Origin: Lepidodermella squamata | Lineage: Eukaryota > Gastrotricha | DNA: 64,000 bases | Assembly (NCBI GenBank): GCA_047495785.1 | Contig: JBLDXI010000032.1 | Coordinates: 1,178,001 to 1,242,000, forward strand | Direction: 5' to 3' | Shown here: one piece after another, positions 1 to 10,069 of the stretch | How positions within the stretch are numbered: position 1 is the first letter of the stretch | Layout of the letters: each line of letters starts with the position of its first letter | Translations under genes and position numbers: made by a program | The notes under the pieces: model-generated | Told to the model about the DNA's origin: nothing | Database searches by the model: none | What the model saw: the letters and a program-made list of their open reading frames with translations, nothing else

Positions 1-340
1 CGGGAATTTCGCCAAAATTCTTCGTCTTCATCATGTAAAGGATGTAGTACAGCCAGTTTGTTCCTTCGGAAAGAAAACACGTAGAAAAGGATGATGGATA
101 TACACCGAATTGCTTACCACTCTTTGGAAAGGTCACTAGAGTAACGTCATCTTTAACGAATGGAAAATTGTAAAATTCATTCCAGATGTATGGAATGTTA
201 GGAAACAGCCAGTGGCCACGGCATTTGATTAGGCAGGGCCCCTGCTTCTGATTGCCCAAAATATCCATACTCTGAGCATATTGAAGAACGTTCAACTCCT
301 GTGGAGGCTTGTCAGTGATGTACTCCTCTCGCTGTTCCAT
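1..340 (-). CDS. Cytosolic sulfotransferase, 5' part (copy 1; cut by window edge)
   Basis: A cytosolic sulfotransferase transfers sulfate from PAPS to a small hydroxyl- or amine-bearing acceptor. Exon 1 runs 340..118 and starts MEQREEYITDKPP; the donor GTAAGC follows AAG AGT G. Exon 2 starts at 63 after ..CCGAAG and continues off the left edge. Splicing gives the PAPS 5'-phosphosulfate loop TFPKSGTNWLYYILYMMKT. The exon boundary falls at the same codon as in the complete neighbour at 710..1757, so this is a tandem paralogue. The catalytic His and the 3'-phosphate motif lie outside the window. The substrate cannot be predicted. Confidence 0.85.
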   Translation of the reverse strand, partial: MEQREEYITDKPPQELNVLQYAQSMDILGNQKQGPCLIKCRGHWLFPNIPYIWNEFYNFPFVKDDVTLVTFPKSGKQFGVYPSSFSTCFLSEGTNWLYYILYMMKTKNFGEIP

Positions 341-709
341 TTTGCTGTGGGCCAAACTGTGTCGTGTCCTTAAAAACTCAAACGGAGAAAACGCAGTTTG
401 CGCAGCTGTGCTAGGGCCTTTTTCTTATGTGAAAAGTGGTGATAAGAACGTGCTGCTGTCCGGTCTTTTTACTGATATAGCTCGAGTTTGAAAAAACATT
501 CTTGAAAAAAACAGATTGATGGCAGCGATGAGGTCCCTAGGCAGAGCTCTAATATAAGGCAGATAACATGATACCCGAAACCAGGAAATTTTGAAGATAT
601 GCGGGCAGAATTCATGATAGATAACGTGTCATATATTGTTTATTTCTACCACTTTTGCGTATGTATTATAACCTGGAAAGAAAGGGAAAGAAATTAGAAC
701 GATCCATAA
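341..709. other. Intergenic gap between the two sulfotransferases
   Basis: 369 bases between the copy 1 start codon and the copy 2 stop codon. It must hold the promoter of copy 1 and the 3' UTR of copy 2, both minus strand. I see no coding exon or repeat. A 60-codon plus-strand frame over 309..491 resembles no known protein. Confidence 0.6.
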
Positions 710-1757
710 TTACTCGTCTTGTGAAATCAACTCAGCCGGAGCATTTCTTGCGATGTAATCTTCAAACTTAGCAAGCAAATCACGGTCAGTGAAGTAATTC
801 CGCCAATCACCGATTTGGCCCTTGCGAATGAACTCAAACTTCTTACCATCAGGCTTAAATGAAAAGTAATTAGGAAGGCGGAGGTTATGATAGAACCGAA
901 ACTATACTTACCCTCTTCATTAGAAATGAGTTGAAGTCATCATTTTGCTTCATTGATTCGAATTTGCTCCTCTCGATAATTTCGTCGATGATTTCTTCCT
1001 TCAAGTCTTCGCCGAGGAATTCGGCAACGCGTTTTATCGTCGACCGTGTCTCTTTCTTCAGCTCCTCGTACTTGACGAACAAAATAGGTCTGCCTTGTTG
1101 TTTCAGCTCCAATATCTCCCTCAAGTGGTTAGGATAAGGCCCCCAGAAAACTTCCCCCTTCAAAAAATATTCTTCGATAAATTGTTCGAACGAAGCATCG
1201 AAAGGCCATGCTGACATGCCGATGTAGTGATGGTACATTGACACGGCAACATCTTTCGGATTTCGCACCAAATATATCACTTTCCCGTTGAATATATTCC
1301 GCGGGAGTAAACACCCTGGCATATGCGAACAAAAAATTCTTGGCGAATCAAGTTGGGCGTAAAATTTCAGTGAATTAGGCGCATGCCGAGTTTCGAGGAG
1401 TGGAAATTTCATGTGGTCCGGAATGCTGCCGAAATTGCCGGTCTTAATCATGTAGATTATGTAATACAACCAGTTGGTACCTGTCGAAATTGATACATAA
1501 ACTGCCCTAGCTTCGATGATCGATTAAAGCTTACCGCTTTTAGGGAAGGTTAATAGGGTCACATCGTCCTTTGCGAAAGGGAAGTTGTACATTTCATTCC
1601 AAATCAATGGAATATTAGGCCAGAGCCAATGGCCTCGTATCAGAACAAGCGGTGGCCCATGTGATTGGTTGCCTAATAGGGCTAAACTCTTGAGGCACTC
1701 AAAATAAGTCATTTCTCGAGGATTTTTGTCCCTTAAGGAGTCTTCTTCCTTGTCCAT
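710..1757 (-). CDS. Cytosolic sulfotransferase (copy 2, complete)
   Basis: A complete SULT1-type cytosolic sulfotransferase of 311 residues, close to the family length of about 300. Exons are 1757..1535, 1480..912 and 853..710, all with GT/AG borders and matching phases. Motifs seen: the PAPS loop TFPKSGTNW across the first junction; YLVRNPKDVAVSMYHHY, the 3'-phosphate and dimer-side region; and RKGQIGDWRNYFT near the C terminus in exon 3, the family's P-loop-like signature. It starts at MDKEEDSLRDKN and has no signal peptide, so it is cytosolic. It is tandem with copy 1 on the same strand, which fits an expanded detoxification or metabolite-conjugation family. The acceptor substrate is unknown. 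Confidence 0.93.
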
Positions 1758-2055
1758 TATCAGCGCTCGAGAAATATGAGATGAAAATTATGACTTCAGT
1801 AAAACCAACGTGTATTATCGCTTAGACAATAGATAAAGGACTAACATGATAGGACTCAAAAGCATTGATAACTTTGTTGCAGAAATTTCGAGCATTAATT
1901 TTCTGTTTTGTTTGCACCAATAGCCAGCTATTTTCTGGAATTCGGAATAGGAATTGTCGATATAATATTATTTTATTCTCGCTCATACAATAGATTTTCA
2001 ACAGAAGCTCAGACTATTTTATTTTAAATTTATTTTCAAATTTTACAGATTTTTT
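1758..2055. other. Intergenic: sulfotransferase promoter / ProX 3' end
   Basis: 298 AT-rich bases between two minus-strand genes. No exon or repeat seen. Confidence 0.5.
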
Positions 2056-2592
2056 TCAGGCAGTGAATTCGACAACATTAGGCTTAGTCGCTTCGAGGTA
2101 GTCCTTAACTTCCATGTTAATCGAATCAGTCAACGAGCCAGCGTTAAAGAAAATTCGTTCCCTGTCCGTTATCGAGGTATCGACGTACATTTCAAACGGC
2201 AAAATCGGTTTGCCAAAAGGAGGGACACAATTCGGTACGAGGCCAGTCAGCTGCTTCAACTCATCAACCGACGCGAATTTGATCTTCTTAACCGTTGTTA
2301 GATCTGGGCAAATTTTCTCCTTGACCTTCTTCAAATCTATTCTCTTCGTAGCGCTGAGGACAAATAGCCGGTAATCGTTGCCAGTTTTCAGCACCATCGC
2401 CTTAGCCCCATTTGCCATATCAGAGCCGTAGATTGCCATGGACTCTTCGGGCGTGCGAGCTAGCTGATGGTGAAGAGCATTAAATTTGATCTGTTTTTCG
2501 TTGAGGAACGCGCAAATTTTGTCGAAGGTCGCCTTCTGAGCCGCAACATCGGCCTCGCTCAGAGTATTAGCAGCCTCACCCGCCGTCGCCAT
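2056..2592 (-). CDS. ProX/YbaK-type aminoacyl-tRNA deacylase (PRORSD1-like)
   Basis: A single-exon gene for a YbaK/ProX-domain protein of 178 residues. Proteins of this family hydrolyse mischarged tRNA, typically Ala-tRNA(Pro), in trans and so protect translation fidelity. Seen: the N-terminal helix FDKICAFLNEKQIKF, then HHQLARTPEESMAIYG, the core strand AKAMVLKTGNDYRLFVLSA with the family's conserved lysine, the glycine/proline turn GLVPNCVPPFGKPILP, and FFNAGSLTDSINM. The start at 2592 (MATAGEAANT) gives the normal family length. An in-frame ATG at 2670 would add a basic leader of 26 residues, possibly a mitochondrial presequence. Which start is used cannot be decided here. Confidence 0.88.
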   Translation of the reverse strand: MATAGEAANTLSEADVAAQKATFDKICAFLNEKQIKFNALHHQLARTPEESMAIYGSDMANGAKAMVLKTGNDYRLFVLSATKRIDLKKVKEKICPDLTTVKKIKFASVDELKQLTGLVPNCVPPFGKPILPFEMYVDTSITDRERIFFNAGSLTDSINMEVKDYLEATKPNVVEFTA

Positions 2593-3097
2593 TAGTTTAT
2601 GGGTTTTTGATAAAAATCTACCAAACAGAGATAGTCTATAGCTAATAGCAGCGAAAATCGTCGTTATCATGGATAAAAATATGGACTTATCTGGCCTCTG
2701 GCCATTCAGTTTTTTTCGTAGTTGTGAGGAGTGAGCACGTGTTCTGGCACGTGTTGCGGCTTGACCTAGTTTCTGGTCCCACAAGACACATTCAATCATG
2801 CCTATTTTCGTCATTTATCGGTCTTCATGATTTTTTGGCGAGATTTGGATATGAATTGTTAAAAATATTTCTCTTGAAACATTTTCAATATAAATTTAAT
2901 CTCGAATTTTCTATCGCAGAGTCATGAATAGAAATAATTAAAGATTAAATTAGTCATCAATTTTTTCTATAGAATGATGCTGTTTATTTATTTGCTTTCA
3001 TAATAGAGGCGAATTAAAGGAAAATTAAGGTGCCAAGTTTCTAATTTTCGTATAAAAAATGTGAAAAATCCAATCCAGAATTTTGGAAAAAATATTA
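2593..3097. other. Intergenic: ProX upstream region
   Basis: About 500 bases upstream of the deacylase, AT-rich towards the tRNA gene. The frame upstream of the chosen start stays open to 2814 but has no recognisable domain. Confidence 0.4.
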
Positions 3098-3169
3098 AGG
3101 GGACACCCGGGTTTGAACCGGGGACCTCTCGATCTGCAGTCGAATGCTCTACCACTGAGCTATATCCCC
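3098..3169 (-). tRNA. tRNA-Cys (anticodon GCA)
   Basis: 72 bases folding as a complete cloverleaf on the minus strand. The acceptor stem GGGGATA pairs with TGTCCCC. The D arm GCTCAGTGGTAGAGC holds the A box, the anticodon loop CTGCAGA reads GCA, and the T arm CCCGGTTCAAACCCGGG holds a perfect B box. The discriminator base is T, as expected for tRNA-Cys. A T-run (AATATTTTTTCC) just downstream can serve as the Pol III terminator. No intron is present. Confidence 0.96.
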
Positions 3170-3652
3170 TCAGATGTTAAGTAGTAAGTCTTTATAGCAC
3201 ATAAAGGACGTGAGAACCACCAGCGGCTGCGTCATTATTTACGGTGTTAATTAACAGTCTATATGTATACTCATATATAGGAAGTCGTGAAATGTAAATA
3301 TGTGGTTATATACTGTAATTTTTATGCCGGTTTCAATTTATACCTCTACTTTTCTAAGTTTCCTTTGGTTTCAACTTAGTAAAAAAAATTGATAGGTAAG
3401 TAAAGAAATCAAAGCAGAATAAAATTAACGCGCGATTTTATTGAGAAACTTGACGGTGCTGCCTTTTTCATACCAGAATCAGTAGAATATAAGTACTAGA
3501 TGAGTCTCATAAACATTGCTGCAATTTAACACACTCAGTGCTTGGTTCGAAGCAATATAAAATATTATGCTCTATACAAGACATTGCGATCGATTTTTTG
3601 CTACACGTATTTTGAATAAGCCTTATAGGTTTTTCCATCTTCGTTATATCGA
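3170..3652. other. Intergenic: ZIP transporter 3' flank
   Basis: About 480 AT-rich bases between the tRNA gene and the ZIP stop codon. It probably includes the ZIP 3' UTR. No conserved frame seen. Confidence 0.4.
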
Positions 3653-6600
3653 TCAGGCCGACTCGCCTCCCTGTCCACCTGTGTAGCTGTTTTTGATAGC
3701 CCAAGCGAGTTTATCCTCGAAAATAGCAATAATAAGCATGAGACCAAAGCCGATAAGCATGCCGACGTTTTGCCAGGCGAAATATTTCCAAAAATTATCC
3801 GTCACTCGCGTTAATTCAGGCATCTGTAGAAATTGAACAAATTAATTACAAAAATTATTGAAGAAATATTGTTTACCATTTCGGTCAAGGCAACGTAAAT
3901 AAACATTCCCGCTGTAAGGGCGAAAACCCACTGCCGAGTTGAAACGTCAGTCGCGATTCCAAGGCCGATATACAAGCCGACTACAAAAATCTCAATTTGT
4001 TACAATATTTTTGAAAATATGCGGAATATTACCGAAAGCGAGTAGGGTGTGTATAACATTCCAAATTAAGGCGGCTCGCCAGGTCAAACCGGCGGTTAAC
4101 AGTGCAGCAAAATCGCCGACTTCGTGAGGAATTTCGTGGCAAGCGATAGCAATTGAAGTCGACATTCCAGAGACAAGATCTTCTGAAAAAGCAGCGCCTA
4201 AAAATAATAGAAATTTATCCCTAATTCAGAAGAATATTTCTTCAATACCTATCGCGATTCCATCAATCAAATTGTGAATCGCATCGCCCATGATCACCAT
4301 CCAGCCAAAAGCTTTCTTCGGAACACATTCTAAATTAAGGAAATTTTATCAAAATTTAAGGAGGAATTTTCTAATTTTTTACCATGAGCCAGAGTTTTAC
4401 ACAAGTTCCATAGCCCACCGCTGCATGATAGGACGCGAGCCTGCGCGTCCTTTTGGCTCTTCTCAATGACCCTATTGTCGTAGTCCAGCGTGTTAATTGA
4501 ATCTCGCGGCAGATCGGACGAACTTGAATCACGGGGAATAATCGAGGCGAGAGAATCAGCACTCGGCCTCTGATGCAGGGTGTTATGCTCCGGCTGTGCC
4601 CCGATCATATTCATCGCATTCCCGTCAACAGACGCCATAGCTTTGTCAAACGCCTCGCTAACCGAATCGCGGAACACGTTGTCGTTATCCTGATTGGCCG
4701 GTGGGATCATGAAAGTCGGCGATGTTGGCGAGGTGGGTGACTCCTGGCGTGGGGCAGGCGTTTCTGGTACCATGCCCCAGTTGTCGAAAGCAACGCCGTT
4801 TTCAGCAGCAACTATGCCGTTGGGTGTCTGGAATGAAACTGTTGGCAAATGGCTGTGGTCGTGTCCGTGACCGTGGTTGTCATGGCTATGGCCGTGATTT
4901 TTAGCAGCCGCGATTTCACCGATATCCGGAATGTGTGAATGGCCGTGTCCATCCTTTAAAATTTTCATCAATCCAAGTTCCAAGATCTTAAATTTCTTAC
5001 CCCATGGCCATGACCTTGTTTAGCATGGTGTCGGCCGCTAACTAACATCTCGAACCTAAGAATATACATATAATTTGTTGAGGGAAATTTTAGAGAAAAA
5101 TAATTACAAATAAAAAGCGTAAATTGCTGCTAGGGCGACGAGTTGTTTCAGGACGAAATCTTCGACTTGGACGATATCGATGTCATAATTAGCATCGCCA
5201 CTGTGGTCACCGTGAATGGCTAAGGCTTGCGGCAACAAATGTAACAAGGCATCGCCGAGAAGGGTTGCCGTAGAAAGCGCTCTATAGACGAAAAATTGAT
5301 TAAATTTTTGCAAATTTTTATAAATCTTACATCAGACAGCTCATTATATAACGATAATTTTGCCGTTGGGCGGATGGAATGATAAGAAGGAACACCATTG
5401 AAACAAGACTGATTGCGAACACGGCCAAGGTACCAAAACCGAATTCTTAAACAAAATTATGTTCGGAATAGCTTTCGAAATATACTAAAGCTTACTTTGA
5501 TCAACTGAAGGCTGCAATTTGTCAGCTAGTTTTACAGTCGCTGCACTGCATGCCTTCGAAATTTGCTGTTCAATCATGGCTGGGAACATGAGCGTTAGGT
5601 TTTCGTAAGACAATGTATCGTTCACAGTAAATCCGTAGATTTTTAGGATCTGGTCCGATCTGAAGCAATGCTATAGGTATTTAAAAAACATGATTAATTC
5701 GGAATAAAATATTTTTTTAATTTATTTGAACCTTCTCTAGAGTTTGGCTTCGTGAATCCACGCTTCGTTTTTTCCGCGAATGACTATGCCGATCGTGGGA
5801 ATGGTCTGTATGAGACACGGTCTGCGCAGTGCCGATCCCGAGTGATTTCAATAGAGCTTCGAATTCTGAAAAATCGCAAAATAGTCTTGAAACTGCATGT
5901 ATATAAATTCAATATTTTAGCTGAATATTTCAACCCAATATCTTGATAAAAAATTTCAAATGAGGCCACTTTCAAGTTTGACGTTTCCCTTTGAAAATGG
6001 AGTTTGAAAATTCCGATTTTTTTTAATTTCCGAAAGTTCGCGAATTTTGGACTTAAAATTTGATATAATAAATGTGTCTTGAATATTCATTAAAATAACT
6101 TACTGTCAGCGGCCAGGTAACTGGTTTCATTTAATTGAAGAAGAGCTTTGATATTATCTTCGAAATATTCAGGCCCATGGCTTTCCAGTTCAAGTAACTC
6201 CTCATCGTGGTCGTGGTCATGGTCCTCATCTTCGTGCGAATCACCGTCGTTGTAAAACGATTCATCAGAACTCGGCACCAAGGGACATTTCACATCAGGA
6301 ATGTAACCTGAAAAATGATACAGTTTTTTAGAAATTTCAGAAAATTTCAGGAATTTACCCAAGCTAAGGTACAGCAAAGCGTCGATTGCGGCAGAGTCGA
6401 ACATTTCCGCGTGTCCAACCGTTGATTTATGCCTCGTAGTACCGCGCTTGTAATGCCGATGATGGGCAGTATCGTCGCTGTTGAAACAAGCCGCGGCATC
6501 AACCGGCCAGTTCGGCGCCGTCTCGCTCAATAACCGCCGCTGAGCCCGAGATAAACGCTCGACAATCCCAGCAAAATCATCGCCCTTCAACCCATACTCA

Positions 6601-7340
6601 GCCACAGCTTTTTGATGCCACGGTTTCGTCGATTTTTTCGACGATAGTACAAGTTCGATTAGTCGAGCTTTCGTCGATTCTGAGCTGCATTTGAGTAGGC
6701 TTGATAACGAATCCGTTTGAGTCACCTCGTCTAATAGCAACAACCGAACAGTATTCACCGCAACTCGGGCTAAACATTTCGAATCAGCGAATTGATCCAT
6801 CGCAGCGATTTCGTCGCTTTCGTGCGAAACGCCCATGATTGACGTTGCCAACACTTCAACCCAGGTGTTGTTACGGAAAATCGCGTCACTCAAGCATGTC
6901 GATGAAGTTGTGTGTACCCAAGTTTTCAGAGCTCGAACCAGCACCACCTCGACTTTTTTCATCAAAATCGAGCCGCAATTTTTAACCGGAATTGTTTGTT
7001 TTGTCGTCGAGTCGTCATGTTCGTGCCGAGATGACGTAGTTTGCAGGGTGTTTCTTAACGAGTGAACTCGTTCCTGCCGATTGACTGTCGCGATATCTAT
7101 CGCGTTTTCACGCTCGGTTGATTTTTCGAAGGGCCACCGGTTTTTGGCATCTGACGCCTCGTCGTTGTTACTGTGAAAGACTTCGTTAATTTTCGGAACT
7201 TGAATTTTAGCGAAATGTTGAACTGGTTCTTCTAGACTGGTTTCGTTCGCTACAACGGATTCAGTGGCGCTGGTAAGGCAGAGGCATTGAAGCGTGACGA
7301 CGCAGATTAGCAAGCAGGTTGTGCAAAGGCAGTGCGGCAT
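3653..7340 (-). CDS. LIV-1 subfamily ZIP zinc transporter (SLC39-like), last exon frameshifted
   Basis: A ZIP/SLC39 transporter moves zinc (and sometimes iron or manganese) into the cytosol. Twelve exons: 7340..6359, 6307..6104, 5865..5732, 5670..5496, 5445..5331, 5281..5108, 5055..5001, 4986..4383, 4329..4249, 4197..4033, 3980..3877 and 3824..3653. All have GT/AG borders and phases agree. A signal peptide (MPHCLCTTCLLICVVTLQC) leads a long ectodomain with an HDHDHD run and a furin-like RKKRS. Then come CFRSDQILKIYG, the first membrane helices, a His-rich cytosolic loop (HGHSHDNHGHGHDHSH), and the paired metal sites HNLIDG and HEIPHEVGD, which place it in LIV-1. Intron 1 is 51 bases and has no stop, so the frame reads straight through it. 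In the final exon one extra base near 3780-3783 breaks the frame between WKYF and AWQNVGMLIGFG. Without that base the protein would be about 987 residues. Confidence 0.9.
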
Positions 7341-8695
7341 TTTATATCGATATCGGTGTCGATGGCTCCGCTCCGATCTAAACCCGCCTTTACACATAAT
7401 TTAAAATCCTAAATTGACGGAAAAATAGTGTCCTAAATATTGCTAGTTTTTTTTAGGACAATCAAGGAACAAGGAATTTTGAAAAATATTTATCAAACTG
7501 CGTGCTGAATGAGTGCTAAAAGGGCGACTTGGAAAGGTTATGCAGGTGCGCCGGTCACGGAATACACAATTTCTTCTTTCAAGGTAACTTATTAAGGGTG
7601 TGAAAGGTCTTTTATTTCGGCGCGAACGCCTCAGAAAAACTACCCATTCGTTATCGAAAATACGATAAGCTATAATGACCAGGTATGAAACAGGTTCGGA
7701 TAACCTGTGTCTGGCACCCTCTGCCATGAGAAGATTAAGCGTAATTAGCAATTAAACAAGCATAGGTAATTTATCGGTAGTGTGATTTTTTTTAAACGCT
7801 CATACCAAAAAAAACCAGGAAACCCGAAAAATATACACGTTTTCTAGGTTGATATAATGTCAGACCTGACTATATAGCAACGACACTGGCATTCCAGTAA
7901 ATACTAGCAAATACTGCCTGCATATATGATGTTGGTATATAGTAGGATATTCATGCAATAATACCAGTAGGGTCAACGTTATTTTCGCTGCTTGAATTGA
8001 GATTGTGGTGGGTAAAAACACAGGTGAAATGAAGATGTAAGCGCTCAGCCGCGGACATGGCGCTCTTGTCGCGAAACGCGCCGCCGCCACATTTGGCTTG
8101 ACGTTTCTAGTGTCTTCCGTGCAGCTCGGACATGTTGATGTACATGGTGCCGTCTCTTAATACCCAGTGGTAATGATATATTAGGCATCACGGAATGCTA
8201 GCTTTAAACAAACCAAAAATGACAATTACACCAGAGTTTATTCGTAGTATTAAATGGTGCTTTGTTGTCATAACTTGTGGTGCAGCTAAAAGGCGTTTTC
8301 CCAACGGCGAATTTCGACAACTCGAATTAATTTATTTTGCCGTTTATACGCACATCTCACCGCTTATAGAGATAAAACGCTGTTTGATTTCAGTCGAAGA
8401 TATTTTGATCAGCAACCTTCCGACATTTTGCAACTTCCAGACAACTAGATGAACCGCAGGCGATATTGATCCTAAAATAATTAATCATTAAAACTTATAA
8501 GAAGGTGCAGCCGATTACATTGGAACACTATCGTCATTATGATCCCGAAAAAGGGTTATTTCAACGTCGTTCAACGTCATAAAAATGGTGATAGTTGAAC
8601 AGTTTTTGAACGAGGCCGAATCATATAGAATTACAACCGAATAAAATGACGTGAAAATCCAAATTAGAGGGTAGCCTCGTTTATCTTGCTGTCAA
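7341..8695. other. Intergenic: ZIP upstream region
   Basis: About 1.35 kb upstream of the ZIP start. Short frames on both strands look random. I see no tRNA, transposon end or conserved exon. Confidence 0.4.
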
Positions 8696-8842
8696 TCATT
8701 CAAACTCATTCACAGGACTGGGGTGCGGAGTATGCCATACGATGTGCATGCCTTGAATGGTGGATATTTTCGCATCTTTTCGGAGATAGAAAATGACGAG
8801 AATAGCGTATGCAGTTACGCCAGCAAATAGTACCTTTTTCAC
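8696..8842 (-). CDS. Candidate exon of a small membrane protein (unrecognised)
   Basis: A 48-codon open stretch ending in TGA. It encodes a basic start (KKVLF), a hydrophobic helix (AGVTAYAILVIFYL), a charged turn (RKDAK) and a His/Trp/Pro-rich tail ending HPSPVNEFE. This is the layout of a small single-pass, possibly mitochondrial, membrane protein. There is no ATG in frame just upstream, so it would have to be a 3' exon; the upstream exon was not identified. I do not recognise the family, and chance is a real alternative. Confidence 0.25.
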   Translation of the reverse strand: MKKVLFAGVTAYAILVIFYLRKDAKISTIQGMHIVWHTPHPSPVNEFE

Positions 8843-10069
8843 AAACCAATAATCGTTTGATAATAAAAAGTTTCAGGGAGCGATTTTCCTGGCTTTAGCT
8901 TGACAACAGCTGTGCGCAACACCACAGCTTCGATTCTAAGAAAGGAAAAGGAATGGCCTTGATACGGCCTTGATAAGCCAGATATGGCCTTGATTGATTA
9001 GTTTGGCTTAGCGCTTAATTAACCGTGAGTCATTCGTTGCAAACACCCCACTAGCATGTCACTAATGTCTATGTGTTTTCTGTTCGTCATTTCACGAAAC
9101 AAAATCAACACGCAACACGATTTCCTCGAAAAGCAATGATGGCTTAAAAACAACCATGCTTCATTCTGCTTATTCTACTTATCTTGATAGATCTTGGATG
9201 AGATTCATTTCCTGCGCTGCAGTGGAAGACCTGGAATTCAAAAGTATTTTTCACTTTTGAAGTAATTCTGATCAATGAGTTCACGTAGGATGATCTCCGA
9301 AAAAGTTGGACTGAATGAAATGTTTGACTGGCAAGAAACTTTGCTGAATTCCGAGAGGATTGAGACTCCCGAGAACATTCATGGAGCATTTTATCACAAA
9401 TTGTATCAAACAAACAGGCTTGTTTCACGTATTGATTGATTTTTATCGTTATGGATGGATCTTGGTTGTTTGCAGTCTCGCGGCGTCTTGATCAGCATTC
9501 CAGTTTCTGTTGAGTTTCCTGTTTTAAGCCATCTGAAACAATGACACGTTCCACTGTTACATGGAATTCCCATGTAAACGATGTTCTAGAGAGTCAAAAA
9601 TCAATCTATAACTCCTCGTTGAGAACTGAGAATCAGATATCATGGGGTCCGGACTGCGAGTGACGGCTCGTGGGTTGCGCGCTTCGCGGGCCGGAACATG
9701 TCAGGGTTGAAAAAACCCCTGCGGACAAGGCTATTAATTTTTATTAATTTTATTTGTTTGTAGATTATAATTTTATATTCATGCTGATTTTGAATTAAAA
9801 TATTTAAGCAGGTGACGTTTGTGCGCAGCAGCGCGTGGCCTGGAAAATGCATCGTCACAGAGGCACACGTCAGCAGAGCAAGCCGGTATTTAAGCCTAGA
9901 TCCTTTTATTCATTAATACTTGATGTTTTGTTTCACTAGCAACTGCAACTTGCGTCTGCGTGAAGAGGGATTTAGAAGATGGTTTCTTTCAAGTTTTGAA
10001 CAATTTGAAGAGTCACTTGAAATCATTGCTATTATGTTTATTCTTTAGGACAATCTTCATTTAATCAGA
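8843..10069. other. Intergenic: PDI upstream region
   Basis: About 1.2 kb before the disulfide isomerase. No coding exon recognised. A T-rich acceptor-like TTCTTTAG ends at 10048, 21 bases before the ATG, and may be a trans-splice site or the end of a 5' UTR intron. Confidence 0.45.

Noticed and set aside
6308-6358. Continuous coding through 6308..6358 in the ZIP gene and 23322..23375 in CYP A
   Set aside because: Both are stop-free introns whose length is a multiple of three, with GT/AG ends. Homology is restored only when they are removed.
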